Of a stretch of DNA of 64,000 nt, positions 42,037 to 49,574 are shown one piece after another. A model generated the notes under the pieces. The model did no database searches and was not told the origin of the DNA. It worked only from the letters and a program-made list of their open reading frames with translations. Within the stretch, counting starts at the first letter, position 1, and each line of letters begins with the position of its first letter. Source of the stretch: Kaistella montana (GTDB lineage: Bacteria; Bacteroidota; Bacteroidia; Flavobacteriales; Weeksellaceae); contig NZ_JANFQP010000001.1 in NCBI RefSeq assembly GCF_024436175.1, positions 186,001 to 250,000 on the forward strand, written 5' to 3'. The position numbers were made by a program, and so were the translations under genes.

Positions 42037-42960
42037 TTAAGCTTGTTCCGCTTTTTTCTTTTTTACAAATCGAAAAGCTCTTTTAAACAGCATGAATATC
42101 GGAACCATAATCAAACCAGCGATGATTCCGAGCAATGCTTCCCTCACTGTCGATGGTACATCCGGCAAGAAATGATGGTGAAGCCAATCGATATTGTGAG
42201 CAAAAATTCCACCGGCAACCAAGATTAGAGCGACAGTTCCTACAATTCCTAAAAGTTTAATCACCCAAGGAAGCGCCTTTACCAAAAGTTCGCCCAAGGT
42301 GTTGATGAACCCTTTTCCATTTGATTTTCTGATGAGTTTATAACCTGCATCATCCATTCTTACAATCAATGCTACAATTCCGTAAACCCCAACTGTTGCA
42401 ATAATCGCGACGATAGAAACAGTTAGAATTTCTACCAAAAGTGGGTTAAATTGAGATTTTAAAGTTTCAAAACCATCTTTTGCAGAAGCCAAAGCAATAA
42501 TTACAATTTCCAGGGAAAGAATAAAATCGGTTTGAATGGCTGAATTTACTTTTGCTGCTTCTTCCTCTTCACCGGCGTTGCTTGGTTCTTCGATTTCTTC
42601 TACTACTTCGTGGCCTGTTTTTCTTCGGTGAATGATGAATTCAATAATCTTTTCAACGCCTTCATACGCAAGATAAAGTCCACCCAAAATCAAAATGATC
42701 GTTATTGCGGGAGGATAAATCCATTGCAACAGAAACACCACCGGAACGATGATGAGTTTATTGATAAAGGAACCTTTCATGATTTTCAGCAAAACCGGAA
42801 CTTCACGAGAAGATAGGAATCCGGTCGCTTTCTCAGCGTTTACGGCAAGATCATCTCCTAAAATTCCTGCAGTTTGTTTGGTTGCTAATTTCGACGTTAC
42901 CGCGATGTCGTCCATCAAAGCAGCAATATCATCTAAGATCGCAAAAAAGCCTGAAGCCAT
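42037..42960 (-). CDS. DUF808-family membrane protein (YedI-like)
   Basis: A 307-residue inner-membrane protein. The N-terminus ASGFFAILDDIAALMDDIAV is diagnostic of the DUF808/YedI family, whose function is not known. Several hydrophobic helices follow (IIVPVVFLLQWIYPPAITII, then LEIVIIALA and LTVSIVAIIATVGVYGIVALI-like, ending near GIIAGLIMVPIFMLF) with a Glu-rich loop (VEEIEEPSNAGEEEEAAK). The frame continues upstream to 43005, but the family N-terminus starts at the Met at 42960, 21 bases after its -7 box. Confidence 0.88.
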   Translation of the reverse strand: MASGFFAILDDIAALMDDIAVTSKLATKQTAGILGDDLAVNAEKATGFLSSREVPVLLKIMKGSFINKLIIVPVVFLLQWIYPPAITIILILGGLYLAYEGVEKIIEFIIHRRKTGHEVVEEIEEPSNAGEEEEAAKVNSAIQTDFILSLEIVIIALASAKDGFETLKSQFNPLLVEILTVSIVAIIATVGVYGIVALIVRMDDAGYKLIRKSNGKGFINTLGELLVKALPWVIKLLGIVGTVALILVAGGIFAHNIDWLHHHFLPDVPSTVREALLGIIAGLIMVPIFMLFKRAFRFVKKKKAEQA

Positions 42961-42981
42961 ATTGTATTTTTTTATGTTGAG

Positions 42982-42989
42982 CAAAAATA
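42982..42989 (-). promoter_or_regulatory. -7 box for the DUF808 gene
   Basis: Minus-strand TATTTTTG, 21 bases before the ATG at 42960. Confidence 0.55.
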
Positions 42990-43073
42990 GGAATTTCAAT
43001 GACAATTCAGCTCTTTATGGTTTTATAAAACCTTCTTTTTTCAATTCCATTTTTTCTTTTCACAGAAAAATCT

Positions 43074-43271
43074 TATTTTCGCAGAACAAAATTTGTATCC
43101 TTGAAACCGAAAAAAATACATTCCCAGAAAGAGAATTTCCAAAATATTGGATGTGTAATTTTCGCCAAAAAATAATAATGAGCCGACGTCTGTATGATTG
43201 TCGGCTTTTTTGTTCTCGGATTTCATTGAAATTCAAGTTTTGATGATCGTAAAATTTAATAAAAAGTAAAA
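43074..43271 (+). promoter_or_regulatory. purM leader with internal terminator
   Basis: The 311-base gap between divergent DUF808 and purM contains, on the plus strand, a near-consensus -7 box TATTTTCG (43074-43081), a stem ACATTCC/GGATGT (43118-43124 and 43149-43154, one bulge) and the terminator at 43181-43211, and then the shared 17-base purine-gene sequence TTAATAAAAAGTAAAAA (43256-43272), whose last A is the first base of the purM ATG. No gene ends before the terminator, so it is either an attenuator for purM or the end of a small RNA. Confidence 0.45.
43181..43211 (+). terminator. Terminator with no gene before it, in the purM leader
   Basis: AGCCGAC (43181-43187) pairs with GTCGGCT (43200-43206), 12-base loop, T-run to 43211. 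The purM ATG is 61 bases downstream. Confidence 0.75.
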
Positions 43272-44261
43272 ATGAGCAATACGTACAAATCCGCAGGAGT
43301 TGACAAAGAAGAAGGTTACAAAACTGTCGACAAAATAAAATCGGCAGTTGCCGAAACCCACAACGAAAATGTATTGAACAATTTGGGAAGTTTCGGTGCT
43401 TTTTACCAGATTGGCGGTTACCAAAATCCAGTTCTGGTAAGCGGAACTGATGGAGTAGGAACCAAGCTGAAAGTCGCTTTAGATTCGAAAAAATATGATT
43501 CCATCGGGGTTGATTGTTTTGCGATGTGTGCGAATGATATTATTTGTCATGGCGCGAAGCCTTTGTTTTTCCTTGATTATTTGGCTTGTGGAAAACTCGA
43601 TTCCGATATTGCAGCCGAAATTGTGATGGGAATGGTGAAAGCCTGCAAAGACAATAATTGTGCGCTCATCGGTGGTGAAACAGCCGAAATGCCTGGAATG
43701 TATCAAGCCGGAGATTATGATGTAGCTGGTTTCTGCGTAGGAATTGTAGAAAAAGATCAAATTATCGATGGTTCCAAAATCAAAGAAGGAGACCAAATTA
43801 TCGCATTGCCAAGTTCCGGTTTTCACAGCAACGGATTTTCTTTGGTAAGAAAAATTTTCCCTGATTTTAATGAAGAGTTTGAAGGAAAACCTTTGTATGA
43901 AACACTTCTTGTTCCTACGAGACTCTATTATCAGCCGATTCATAAAGTTTTAGAAGAAGTAAAAATTTCCGGAATTGCCCATATTACTGGTGGTGGATTG
44001 ATCGAAAATGTTCCGAGAATTATCCCAGAAAATCTTTGTGCGAAGATTGATACCTCAAAAATAAAAATTCCGAGCATCATGCTGGAACTTGAAAAACGTG
44101 GAAATATCGAAAGATCAGAAATGTATGGAACCTTCAACATGGGCGTTGGAATGGTGATCGTGGTGGATGAGAATCACGCAACGAAAGTTTTGGATTTGCT
44201 TGAAGATGCTTATGTCATCGGAGAAATCGTCAATGATTCGGAACAAATAATTTTAATGTAA
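43272..44261 (+). CDS. purM: Phosphoribosylformylglycinamidine cyclo-ligase
   Basis: AIR synthetase, fifth step of purine synthesis; ATP-dependent ring closure of FGAM. The 329 residues include the ATP/substrate loop VSGTDGVGTKLKVAL, the metal/ATP-binding DCFAMCANDIICHGAKPLFF, GGETAEMPGMYQ, LPSSGFHSNGFSLVRK and AHITGGGLIENVPRI, all family signatures. The length fits the single-domain enzyme. It leads a run of purine genes on the plus strand (purM, purN, purH, purD, guaA), which are separated by 70-120 bases each and may not form one transcript. Confidence 0.96.
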   Translation: MSNTYKSAGVDKEEGYKTVDKIKSAVAETHNENVLNNLGSFGAFYQIGGYQNPVLVSGTDGVGTKLKVALDSKKYDSIGVDCFAMCANDIICHGAKPLFFLDYLACGKLDSDIAAEIVMGMVKACKDNNCALIGGETAEMPGMYQAGDYDVAGFCVGIVEKDQIIDGSKIKEGDQIIALPSSGFHSNGFSLVRKIFPDFNEEFEGKPLYETLLVPTRLYYQPIHKVLEEVKISGIAHITGGGLIENVPRIIPENLCAKIDTSKIKIPSIMLELEKRGNIERSEMYGTFNMGVGMVIVVDENHATKVLDLLEDAYVIGEIVNDSEQIILM

Positions 44262-44323
44262 CCATTTATAAATTTAACAATTTAACAGTTTACCATTTTT
44301 TGATACATTTTTTAGATTGTTAA

Positions 44324-44350
44324 ATTATTACATTATTACATTATTACATT
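44324..44350 (+). repeat. Tandem 8-base repeat before purN
   Basis: ATTATTAC occurs three times without interruption (44324-44331, 44332-44339, 44340-44347), followed by ATT and then the purN ATG. It occupies the ribosome-binding region. Confidence 0.8.
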
Positions 44351-44914
44351 ATGAAGAACATCGTTATTTTAGTTTCTGGTTCCGGTTCCAATCTTCAGCG
44401 GATCATCGATGCGATTGAGCAGGGTGAAATTCCGAATGCCAAAATTGATTTGGTAGTTGCTGATCGTGAATGTTTTGGTTTGCAAAGAGCCGAAAACCAC
44501 GGCATCAAAAATATTTTAATCAAAAGAGGAAAAACTTTTTCCGAGAATTTAGCGAAAGAAATTCCTGAAAATACAGATTTAATTGTCCTTGCAGGGTTTT
44601 TATCGATTTTGAATAAAGAATTTGTAGAGAATTTTAAAGGCAAAATTATTAATATTCATCCTTCACTTTTGCCGAAATTCGGTGGAAAAGGAATGTGGGG
44701 ACATCATGTTCATGAAGCGGTTTTGGAAGCGAAAGAAAAAGAAAGTGGTGCGACCGTTCATTTTGTAACTCCCGGGATTGATGAAGGCGAAATTATTCTT
44801 CAAAAATCATTTGAGATTTCAGAAGGTGAAACAGTGGAAACTTTAGCCCAAAAAATCCATCAAGTGGAATATGAAATTTTCCCGAAAGCGATTAATAAAG
44901 TTTTAGCAGATTGA
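44351..44914 (+). CDS. purN: Phosphoribosylglycinamide formyltransferase
   Basis: GAR transformylase, third purine step, using 10-formyl-tetrahydrofolate. The 187 residues show ILVSGSGSNLQRIIDAI at the N-terminus and the catalytic NIHPSLLPKFGGKGMWG region with the Asn/His, then SGATVHFVTPGIDEGEIILQ with the catalytic Asp. Complete. The start is preceded by the three-copy ATTATTAC repeat in place of any usual leader, so repeat length could affect expression. Confidence 0.95.
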   Translation: MKNIVILVSGSGSNLQRIIDAIEQGEIPNAKIDLVVADRECFGLQRAENHGIKNILIKRGKTFSENLAKEIPENTDLIVLAGFLSILNKEFVENFKGKIINIHPSLLPKFGGKGMWGHHVHEAVLEAKEKESGATVHFVTPGIDEGEIILQKSFEISEGETVETLAQKIHQVEYEIFPKAINKVLAD

Positions 44915-45011
44915 TTTCTATTGAAAATCATCAGTTTGAAGTAAAAAAATGATTGGAATTAAAATGAAAATTGATTTCCAAAGATTTAATAAAAAGTAAA
45001 AAAGAAAGAAA

Positions 45012-46529
45012 ATGTCAAAAAAGAGAGCGCTGATCTCTGTTTCCGATAAATCCGGACTCATTGATTTTGCAAGGTTTTTAGAAGAAAATAACTACGAATT
45101 GGTTTCCACCGGCGGAACTTTCAAACATTTGAAAGATGCAGGTTTACATCCTATTCAGATTGATGAAGTGACCGAATTCCCTGAAATGTTGGACGGAAGA
45201 GTGAAAACTTTGCATCCGAAAGTTCACGGCGGTTTACTCGCAGTTCGCGATAATGAGGAGCACATGAATACCGTTCAGCAACATGAAATCGGGCTGATTG
45301 ATATGGTGATTGTGAATTTGTATCCGTTTTTCGAAAATGCCAATTCCGATATTTCTTTAGATGAAAAAGTAGAATTTATAGACATCGGCGGACCTTCCAT
45401 GTTGAGATCTGGAGCTAAAAATTTCAATTCGGTTAGCGTAATTACCGATGTGGAAGATTACGCAAAAGTTCAACAGGAAATCGCTGAAACCGGAAATACC
45501 ACTTTAGAAACTAGAAAAAAACTCGCCGGAAAAGTCTTTAACTTGACTTCAGCTTATGACGGTGCGATTTCAAAAATGCTTTTGGATGAAGAATATCCGC
45601 AGTATTTGAATGCTTCTTACAAAAAAGTTTCAGATTTAAGATATGGTGAAAACCCGCATCAAACGGCAGCTTATTATGTTTCCACCACCGATAACGGAGC
45701 GATGAAAGATTTCGAAATTTTGGGTGGAAAAGAATTGTCATTCAACAACCTTCGCGATATGGATTTGTGTTGGAAAGTGGTAAATGAGTTCAAAAACGAA
45801 ATGGCTTGTTGCGCCGTAAAACATTCTACACCTTGCGGAGTTGCGGTAGGAAATTCAGCTTTAGAAACCTATAAAAAAACCTTCGAATGTGATCCGGTTT
45901 CTATTTTTGGCGGGATTATTGGAATGAATTTTAACGTGGATGCAGCCACAGCAGAAGAGCTCAACAAAACTTTCTTAGAAATTGTGATGGCGCCATCTTT
46001 TGATGAAGATGCACTTGAAATTTTAAGAAAGAAGAAAAATTTAAGAATTATCAAGATTAAAAATCCAGTTTCCGATGCTCAAACTTGGGTGAAAGTGGAT
46101 GGAGGAATTTTGGTGCAAGATAATGACAATCAGTTCTCAGAAAAAATTGAAACCGTGACGGTTTTTAAACCAACGACAGAACAAGAAAAAGCACTTTTGT
46201 TTGCGCAACGTGTTGTAAAATATGTGAAATCAAATGCAATTGTCGTTTCCAATGGTTATCAAGCTTTAGGAATTGGCGGCGGACAAGTAAACCGAATCTG
46301 GGCAACCGAGCATGCAGTAGAAAGAGCGAAAGAAAAGTTCCAAGGAGATTTGGTTTTGGCTTCTGATGCGTTTTTCCCTTTCCGTGACGTGGTTGATTTC
46401 TGCGCAAAAGAAGGAATAAAAGCCATCATTCAACCCGGTGGAAGTATGAGAGACGAGGAAAGCATCGAAGCAGCCAACGAACACGGGATTCCAATGATGT
46501 TCACCGGAATGAGACATTTCTTGCATTGA
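45012..46529 (+). CDS. purH: Bifunctional IMP cyclohydrolase / AICAR formyltransferase
   Basis: Final two steps to IMP. The N-terminal cyclohydrolase (about 1-195) has [20 protein letters not shown] and [20 protein letters not shown]; the C-terminal transformylase (about 200-505) has [31 protein letters not shown] with the catalytic Lys-His, and [20 protein letters not shown]. Full length. The 17-base sequence TTAATAAAAAGTAAAAA lies at 44986-45002, nine bases before the ATG. Confidence 0.96.
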   Translation: MSKKRALISVSDKSGLIDFARFLEENNYELVSTGGTFKHLKDAGLHPIQIDEVTEFPEMLDGRVKTLHPKVHGGLLAVRDNEEHMNTVQQHEIGLIDMVIVNLYPFFENANSDISLDEKVEFIDIGGPSMLRSGAKNFNSVSVITDVEDYAKVQQEIAETGNTTLETRKKLAGKVFNLTSAYDGAISKMLLDEEYPQYLNASYKKVSDLRYGENPHQTAAYYVSTTDNGAMKDFEILGGKELSFNNLRDMDLCWKVVNEFKNEMACCAVKHSTPCGVAVGNSALETYKKTFECDPVSIFGGIIGMNFNVDAATAEELNKTFLEIVMAPSFDEDALEILRKKKNLRIIKIKNPVSDAQTWVKVDGGILVQDNDNQFSEKIETVTVFKPTTEQEKALLFAQRVVKYVKSNAIVVSNGYQALGIGGGQVNRIWATEHAVERAKEKFQGDLVLASDAFFPFRDVVDFCAKEGIKAIIQPGGSMRDEESIEAANEHGIPMMFTGMRHFLH

Positions 46530-46625
46530 TAATTTTTAAAAGAATAGCCCTCTGAAAAGGCTGTATTTTTAAGAAATGAATAAAATTTTTCTCCAAACTA
46601 AATTTGAGATTCCCTTTCAAATTAG

Positions 46626-46633
46626 TAATTTTG
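46626..46633 (+). promoter_or_regulatory. -7 box for purD
   Basis: TAATTTTG, exact consensus. It lies inside the frame that would start at 46604, so it supports the ATG at 46655, 21 bases on, and shows that purD can be transcribed on its own. Confidence 0.6.
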
Positions 46634-46654
46634 GAGAATCCAAATAATAAAACA

Positions 46655-47893
46655 ATGAAAATATTAATCATAGGAAATGGAGCCAGAGAGTCTGCAATTG
46701 CAGTAAAACTGAAAGGCGACAAAAGAATTACGAAAATGTATTTTGCACAAGGAAATGCAACAACCGATCAACTTGGGCAAAATGTATATGAAGAAAGTGT
46801 AGAAGGGCTTAGAGATTTCGCCATCAAAGAACGAATCGATCTTACCATAGTAGGTCCTGAAGCGCCGTTGGTGGAAGGAATTGTAGATGAATTCAAAAAA
46901 CATGGACTGAAGATTTTCGGACCTGAAAAAAGAACTGCAGAATTGGAAGGAAGCAAAGCTTTCTCTAAAAAATTCATGCAAACCAATAACATCAAAACCG
47001 CAAAAGCAGTCGTGTTTGATGCTTACCAAGATGCAATTGATTATGTAAGAAAGCAGCAATTTCCAGTAGTTATTAAAGCCAGTGGATTAGCTGGTGGAAA
47101 AGGTGTTGTAATCGCTGAAGATCTTACCGAAGCCGAATCTACTATTCACAAATTCATGATCGAAAGAATTTATGGCGATGCCGGAATTCAATTGGTGATT
47201 GAGGAATATTTGAAAGGTTTTGAGGCTTCTATTATCGCATTTTCGAACGGAAAAAATCTGTTCCCATGTATTCCTGTAAAAGACTATAAAAAAGCAGGAA
47301 ACGGAGATACCGGACCGAATACCGGCGGAATGGGAAGTGTGGCTCCAAGTCCGGAATTTACGGCAGAACATTACCAAGATTTCGAAGAAAATATCATGAA
47401 GCCGACGCTTGCTGGTTTAGAATCGGCGAATATTCACTTCAAAGGTTTTATCTTTTTCGGGTTAATGGTGACCAACAACGGAACTTTCCTTTTGGAATAT
47501 AACATGAGAATGGGCGATCCGGAAACTCAGGTGATTCTTGCTTTGATGGAAAACGAACTGTATGATGTCATTATGGATTGTTTGGAAGAAAGAGAAATCA
47601 GCTTGAAATTCAAGGATGAAAAAGCGGTTTGCCTCGTCATGTGTTCCGGCGGATATCCACGAAAAATAGAAACCGGTTTCGAAATCAGAAATATAGAGAA
47701 AGTACAACAAAGCCAAGTGCTTTTCGCTGGTGCAAAAGCTTCCGGCTCTCGAGTTTTAACTACCGGAGGAAGAGTTTTGAGTTTGGTCGCGACAGGTGCA
47801 ACTTACGATGAAGCCCGCAAAAAAGTGTACGATGACGCCAAAACCATCCATTTCGATTACGAATTTTACAGAGAAGATATTGGCAAATTTTAA
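46655..47893 (+). CDS. purD: Phosphoribosylamine-glycine ligase
   Basis: GAR synthetase, second purine step, ATP-grasp fold. The 412 residues begin MKILIIGNGARESAIAVKL, the family N-terminus, and have the ATP-grasp segments PVVIKASGLAGGKGVVIAED and GNGDTGPNTGGMGSVAPSP plus EYNMRMGDPETQVILALM with the metal-binding Glu/Asn. The longer frame (46604) is rejected because it starts before the -7 box. A strong terminator follows. Confidence 0.96.
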   Translation: MKILIIGNGARESAIAVKLKGDKRITKMYFAQGNATTDQLGQNVYEESVEGLRDFAIKERIDLTIVGPEAPLVEGIVDEFKKHGLKIFGPEKRTAELEGSKAFSKKFMQTNNIKTAKAVVFDAYQDAIDYVRKQQFPVVIKASGLAGGKGVVIAEDLTEAESTIHKFMIERIYGDAGIQLVIEEYLKGFEASIIAFSNGKNLFPCIPVKDYKKAGNGDTGPNTGGMGSVAPSPEFTAEHYQDFEENIMKPTLAGLESANIHFKGFIFFGLMVTNNGTFLLEYNMRMGDPETQVILALMENELYDVIMDCLEEREISLKFKDEKAVCLVMCSGGYPRKIETGFEIRNIEKVQQSQVLFAGAKASGSRVLTTGGRVLSLVATGATYDEARKKVYDDAKTIHFDYEFYREDIGKF

Positions 47894-47897
47894 AAGT

Positions 47898-47927
47898 AAA
47901 AGGCGTGAGAAATCACGCCTTTTTTTA
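47898..47927 (+). terminator. Terminator after purD
   Basis: AAAAGGCGTGA (47898-47908) pairs with TCACGCCTTTT (47913-47923), GAAA loop, then T-run. Confidence 0.88.
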
Positions 47928-47998
47928 TAAAAGATTTTGTTCTAATATTTTGAAAAAGAAGCAGTAAGAAAATAGAATTAATAAAAAGTAAAAATTTA

Positions 47999-49528
47999 AT
48001 GAATAACGGTATTATCATCCTCGATTTTGGATCTCAGTATAACCAACTCATCGCAAGAAGAATCCGCGAACTCGGCGTTTATTCCGAAGTGCTTCCGTTC
48101 AATACAAGTTTAGAAGATATTTTAGCGAGAAATCCTTCCGGAATTATCCTTTCAGGCGGACCAAGTTCTGTGAATGCAGAAGATGCCCATTTAGTCGATA
48201 AAGCATTGTTTGAAAAAGGAATTCCTGTTTTGGGAATTTGCTACGGAATGCAACTCACCACGCATCTTTTAGGCGGAAAAGTGAAAAAAGGCGAAAAAGG
48301 CGAATACGGAAAAGCCAAATTTGAAATCCAAAAATCTAATTCATTGCTTTCTGGCATTAGCCGATTTTCAACGGTTTGGATGAGCCATTTTGATGAGGTA
48401 GAAACTGCTCCTGAAGGATTTGCCATCAACGGAACAACGGATGTGATTTCCGCCATTTCCGATGAAAGCAAGAAAATTTATTGCGTACAGTTCCATCCGG
48501 AAGTTTCTCATACCGAAGAAGGAGCACGAATGATTGAAAATTTTGTTTTTAATATTTGTAAAGCGCCAAAAGATTGGAAACTTACCAATTATATCGATAA
48601 AACCGTAGCCGAAATCAAGGAAAAAGTGGGAGATCAAAAAGTGATTCTCGGACTTTCCGGCGGTGTAGATTCTTCCGTGGCGGCAGTTTTAATTCATAAA
48701 GCCATCGGCAATCAATTGCAATGTATCTTCGTGGATACCGGACTTTTAAGAAAAGATGAAGCCGAAAAAGTGATGAAAAATTATGGGGAACATTTTCATC
48801 TCAACATCAAATTGATCGATGCAAAGGAAAGATTTATGGCCAAATTGAAAGGCGTTTCCGATCCTGAAGAAAAACGAAAAATCATCGGAAACGAATTCGT
48901 GGTGGTTTTTGATGAAGAATCCCATAAAATTGAAGGCGCAAAATTCCTTGCTCAAGGAACCATTTATCCGGATGTGATCGAAAGTCAGTCGGTAAAAGGT
49001 CCATCAGCAGTGATTAAATCGCATCACAACGTGGGCGGACTTCCCGAAGAAATGGATTTCGAATTGCTGGAACCTTTGAGAGAATTATTCAAAGATGAAG
49101 TTCGAAAAGTAGGCGAGGAGCTTGGTATTCCGCACCATTTGGTTCACCGTCATCCCTTTCCTGGACCTGGTTTGGGAATTAGAATCTTAGGTGATATAGA
49201 TGAAGAAAAAGTGAAAATCTTGCAAGAAGCCGATGATATTTTCATCGAAGAATTGTATAAAAATAATTTGTACGAAAAGGTTTCCCAAGCATTTGTGGTT
49301 TTACTTCCGGTGAAATCGGTCGGAGTGATGGGCGATGAGCGAACTTACGAATATACCGCGGTGGTTCGTTCTGCCAATACCACCGATTTTATGACCGCGA
49401 CTTTCAGTAAATTTCCTTGGGAATTTCTGGAAAATATATCGAACAGAATCATCAACGAGGTGAAAGGCATCAACAGAATTGCTTATGATATTTCGAGCAA
49501 ACCGCCTGCAACCATCGAGTGGGAATAG
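47999..49528 (+). CDS. guaA: GMP synthase (glutamine-hydrolysing)
   Basis: Makes GMP from XMP with glutamine nitrogen. The 509 residues include the N-terminal class I amidotransferase with the catalytic Cys in VLGICYGMQL and His in FHPEVSHTEEG, the PP-loop ATPase ILGLSGGVDSSVAAVL, and the C-terminal dimerization domain ending KPPATIEWE. Full length. The 17-base purine-gene sequence is at 47978-47994, four bases before the ATG. Transcribed after the purD terminator, so it needs its own promoter, of which no clear -7 box is visible. Confidence 0.97.
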   Translation: MNNGIIILDFGSQYNQLIARRIRELGVYSEVLPFNTSLEDILARNPSGIILSGGPSSVNAEDAHLVDKALFEKGIPVLGICYGMQLTTHLLGGKVKKGEKGEYGKAKFEIQKSNSLLSGISRFSTVWMSHFDEVETAPEGFAINGTTDVISAISDESKKIYCVQFHPEVSHTEEGARMIENFVFNICKAPKDWKLTNYIDKTVAEIKEKVGDQKVILGLSGGVDSSVAAVLIHKAIGNQLQCIFVDTGLLRKDEAEKVMKNYGEHFHLNIKLIDAKERFMAKLKGVSDPEEKRKIIGNEFVVVFDEESHKIEGAKFLAQGTIYPDVIESQSVKGPSAVIKSHHNVGGLPEEMDFELLEPLRELFKDEVRKVGEELGIPHHLVHRHPFPGPGLGIRILGDIDEEKVKILQEADDIFIEELYKNNLYEKVSQAFVVLLPVKSVGVMGDERTYEYTAVVRSANTTDFMTATFSKFPWEFLENISNRIINEVKGINRIAYDISSKPPATIEWE

Positions 49529-49539
49529 GTTTTAATAAA

Positions 49540-49571
49540 AAAATCCTTCTGAAATTTCAGAAGGATTTTTC
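49540..49571. terminator. Bidirectional terminator after guaA
   Basis: The perfect palindrome AATCCTTCTGAAATTTCAGA and its continuation (49542-49567) pairs over at least 12 bases, with A/T tails at both sides. It also ends the convergent receptor gene. Confidence 0.88.
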
Positions 49572-49574
49572 TTT

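Noticed and set aside
43151-43244. Small upstream peptide (starting MCNFRQK) as a leader-peptide attenuator of purM
   Set aside because: The frame runs through the terminator hairpin but shows no run of regulatory codons and no clear ribosome-binding context; not enough to call.
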